Positions 63,488 through 64,000 of a stretch of DNA of 64,000 nt are shown piece by piece. This DNA comes from Winogradskyella litoriviva (GTDB lineage Bacteria; Bacteroidota; Bacteroidia; Flavobacteriales; Flavobacteriaceae), in assembly GCF_013249065.1 (NCBI RefSeq), contig NZ_JABRWQ010000001.1:620001-684000 (forward strand). Direction: 5' to 3'. The stretch's first letter is position 1; each line of letters begins with the position of its first letter. The position numbers and the translations under genes were made by a program. The notes beneath the pieces were generated by a model. The model saw only the letters and a list, made by a program, of their open reading frames with translations, did not search any database and was not told the DNA's origin.

Positions 63488-64000
63488 TCAATGATATAAT
63501 ATTTCTTCAATTTGTCTAACAAATGAAACATTATCCTTTTTTGAAATGAAAAATGCGGAAGGATTAAGCGCACCTGTAAGGGCCAAAATTCCATAATTTT
63601 CATTAAATAGGATGGGTTCTATTCCATCAACTATTGGATTCTTCATCTTATAACAATCAAATGAATTTCCTTCTGAATCGGACAATACTTTTAATTTATC
63701 TACTTCATATTGAGAGCCAATATCAAAACTCAAAATTTTAGAATTCAAATTATAGCCAATCTTTAAACTTCTTGACAAGTCTGTTTCGCTAATATATTTA
63801 TACATAATTACTGAATCTGTAATTGTTTTACTTAGTCGATATTCAGTTCTTAGTTTTAAAGAATCATTAAACAATCCATACAAATACCGTGTTTCAGAAA
63901 TGGTAGGATTTTGTACAAAAGTCTGTTCATTATATTTTTCTTGGATATCATTAAGCATATAAAAAGCAAATCCAATCGTTGACAAAACAACAATAGCAAA
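63488..64000 (-). CDS. Unassigned membrane-anchored protein (5' end cut by window)
   Basis: The frame is open through the right edge. The longest in-window start is a TTG at 63985, but the codons beyond it continue a hydrophobic stretch (FAIVVLSTIGFAFYML), so the true start is probably outside. After this single membrane segment comes a roughly 150-residue soluble part with beta-strand character (SETRYLYGLFNDSLKLRTEYRLSKT). I do not recognise a family. It lies 33 bp upstream of the methyltransferase gene in the same direction. Confidence 0.55.
   Translation of the reverse strand, partial: FAIVVLSTIGFAFYMLNDIQEKYNEQTFVQNPTISETRYLYGLFNDSLKLRTEYRLSKTITDSVIMYKYISETDLSRSLKIGYNLNSKILSFDIGSQYEVDKLKVLSDSEGNSFDCYKMKNPIVDGIEPILFNENYGILALTGALNPSAFFISKKDNVSFVRQIEEILYH

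Overview
The window is AT-rich DNA from a member of the Bacteroidota, most likely a marine-type Flavobacteriaceae. Pointers are a PorW/SprE type IX secretion lipoprotein, families largely restricted to this phylum (DUF4292, DUF4254, DUF4837, DUF5687-type permease), an ATP synthase operon without atpD and atpC, many short lipoprotein signals, and promoters of the phylum's TTG-N17-23-TAnnTTTG type. The species cannot be fixed from sequence alone. No rRNA, tRNA, CRISPR array, phage or insertion sequence was seen. Coding density is very high and no gene-free stretch exceeds about 260 bp.

Layout. 1-7.4 kb (all minus): an envelope/TPR run of a truncated EnvC-like murein hydrolase activator, a DUF4292 lipoprotein, two TPR proteins, an ABM-domain protein, a sugar nucleotidyltransferase, dut and a polysaccharide flippase. 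7.5-9.1 kb: two lipoprotein genes carrying three copies of one domain. 9.2-18.1 kb (minus): sprE, bactofilin, AtpZ, a small membrane protein and atpBEFHAG, with a good promoter before atpB, intercistronic hairpins and a terminator after atpG. 18.3-22.4 kb: a PadR / HAAS-like membrane proteins / ABC exporter operon with a palindromic operator candidate over its promoter. 22.5-29.2 kb: PaaE-like reductase, YcxB-like protein, GT9, DUF4254, upp, two small membrane proteins and purD; this stretch is rich in intergenic palindromes.

29.3-50.9 kb is a large surface polysaccharide locus. It holds a CapK/PaaK-like ligase, GT2, an initiating sugar phosphotransferase, three polymerase/ligase-like membrane proteins, DUF1972 and GT4 glycosyltransferases, a KpsS-like protein, a Wzx flippase, a nonulosonic acid module (PseB, NeuA-like, RmlD-like reductase, NeuB-like, GNAT), the four rfb genes for dTDP-L-rhamnose, and a Wzz-like chain-length protein. 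Sugar supply, initiation, assembly, flipping, polymerisation and length control are therefore all encoded together. The nonulosonic acid module lacks recognisable PseC and PseG.

50.9-64 kb is mixed housekeeping and envelope: a protein with a nucleoside-phosphorylase-like C-terminal half, a GH3-family protein, an M23 peptidase, tatA, a DUF4837 lipoprotein, a LysM lytic transglycosylase, pgk, holB, an MFS transporter, a lipidated Skp/OmpH protein, a methyltransferase and a partial unknown protein at the right edge.
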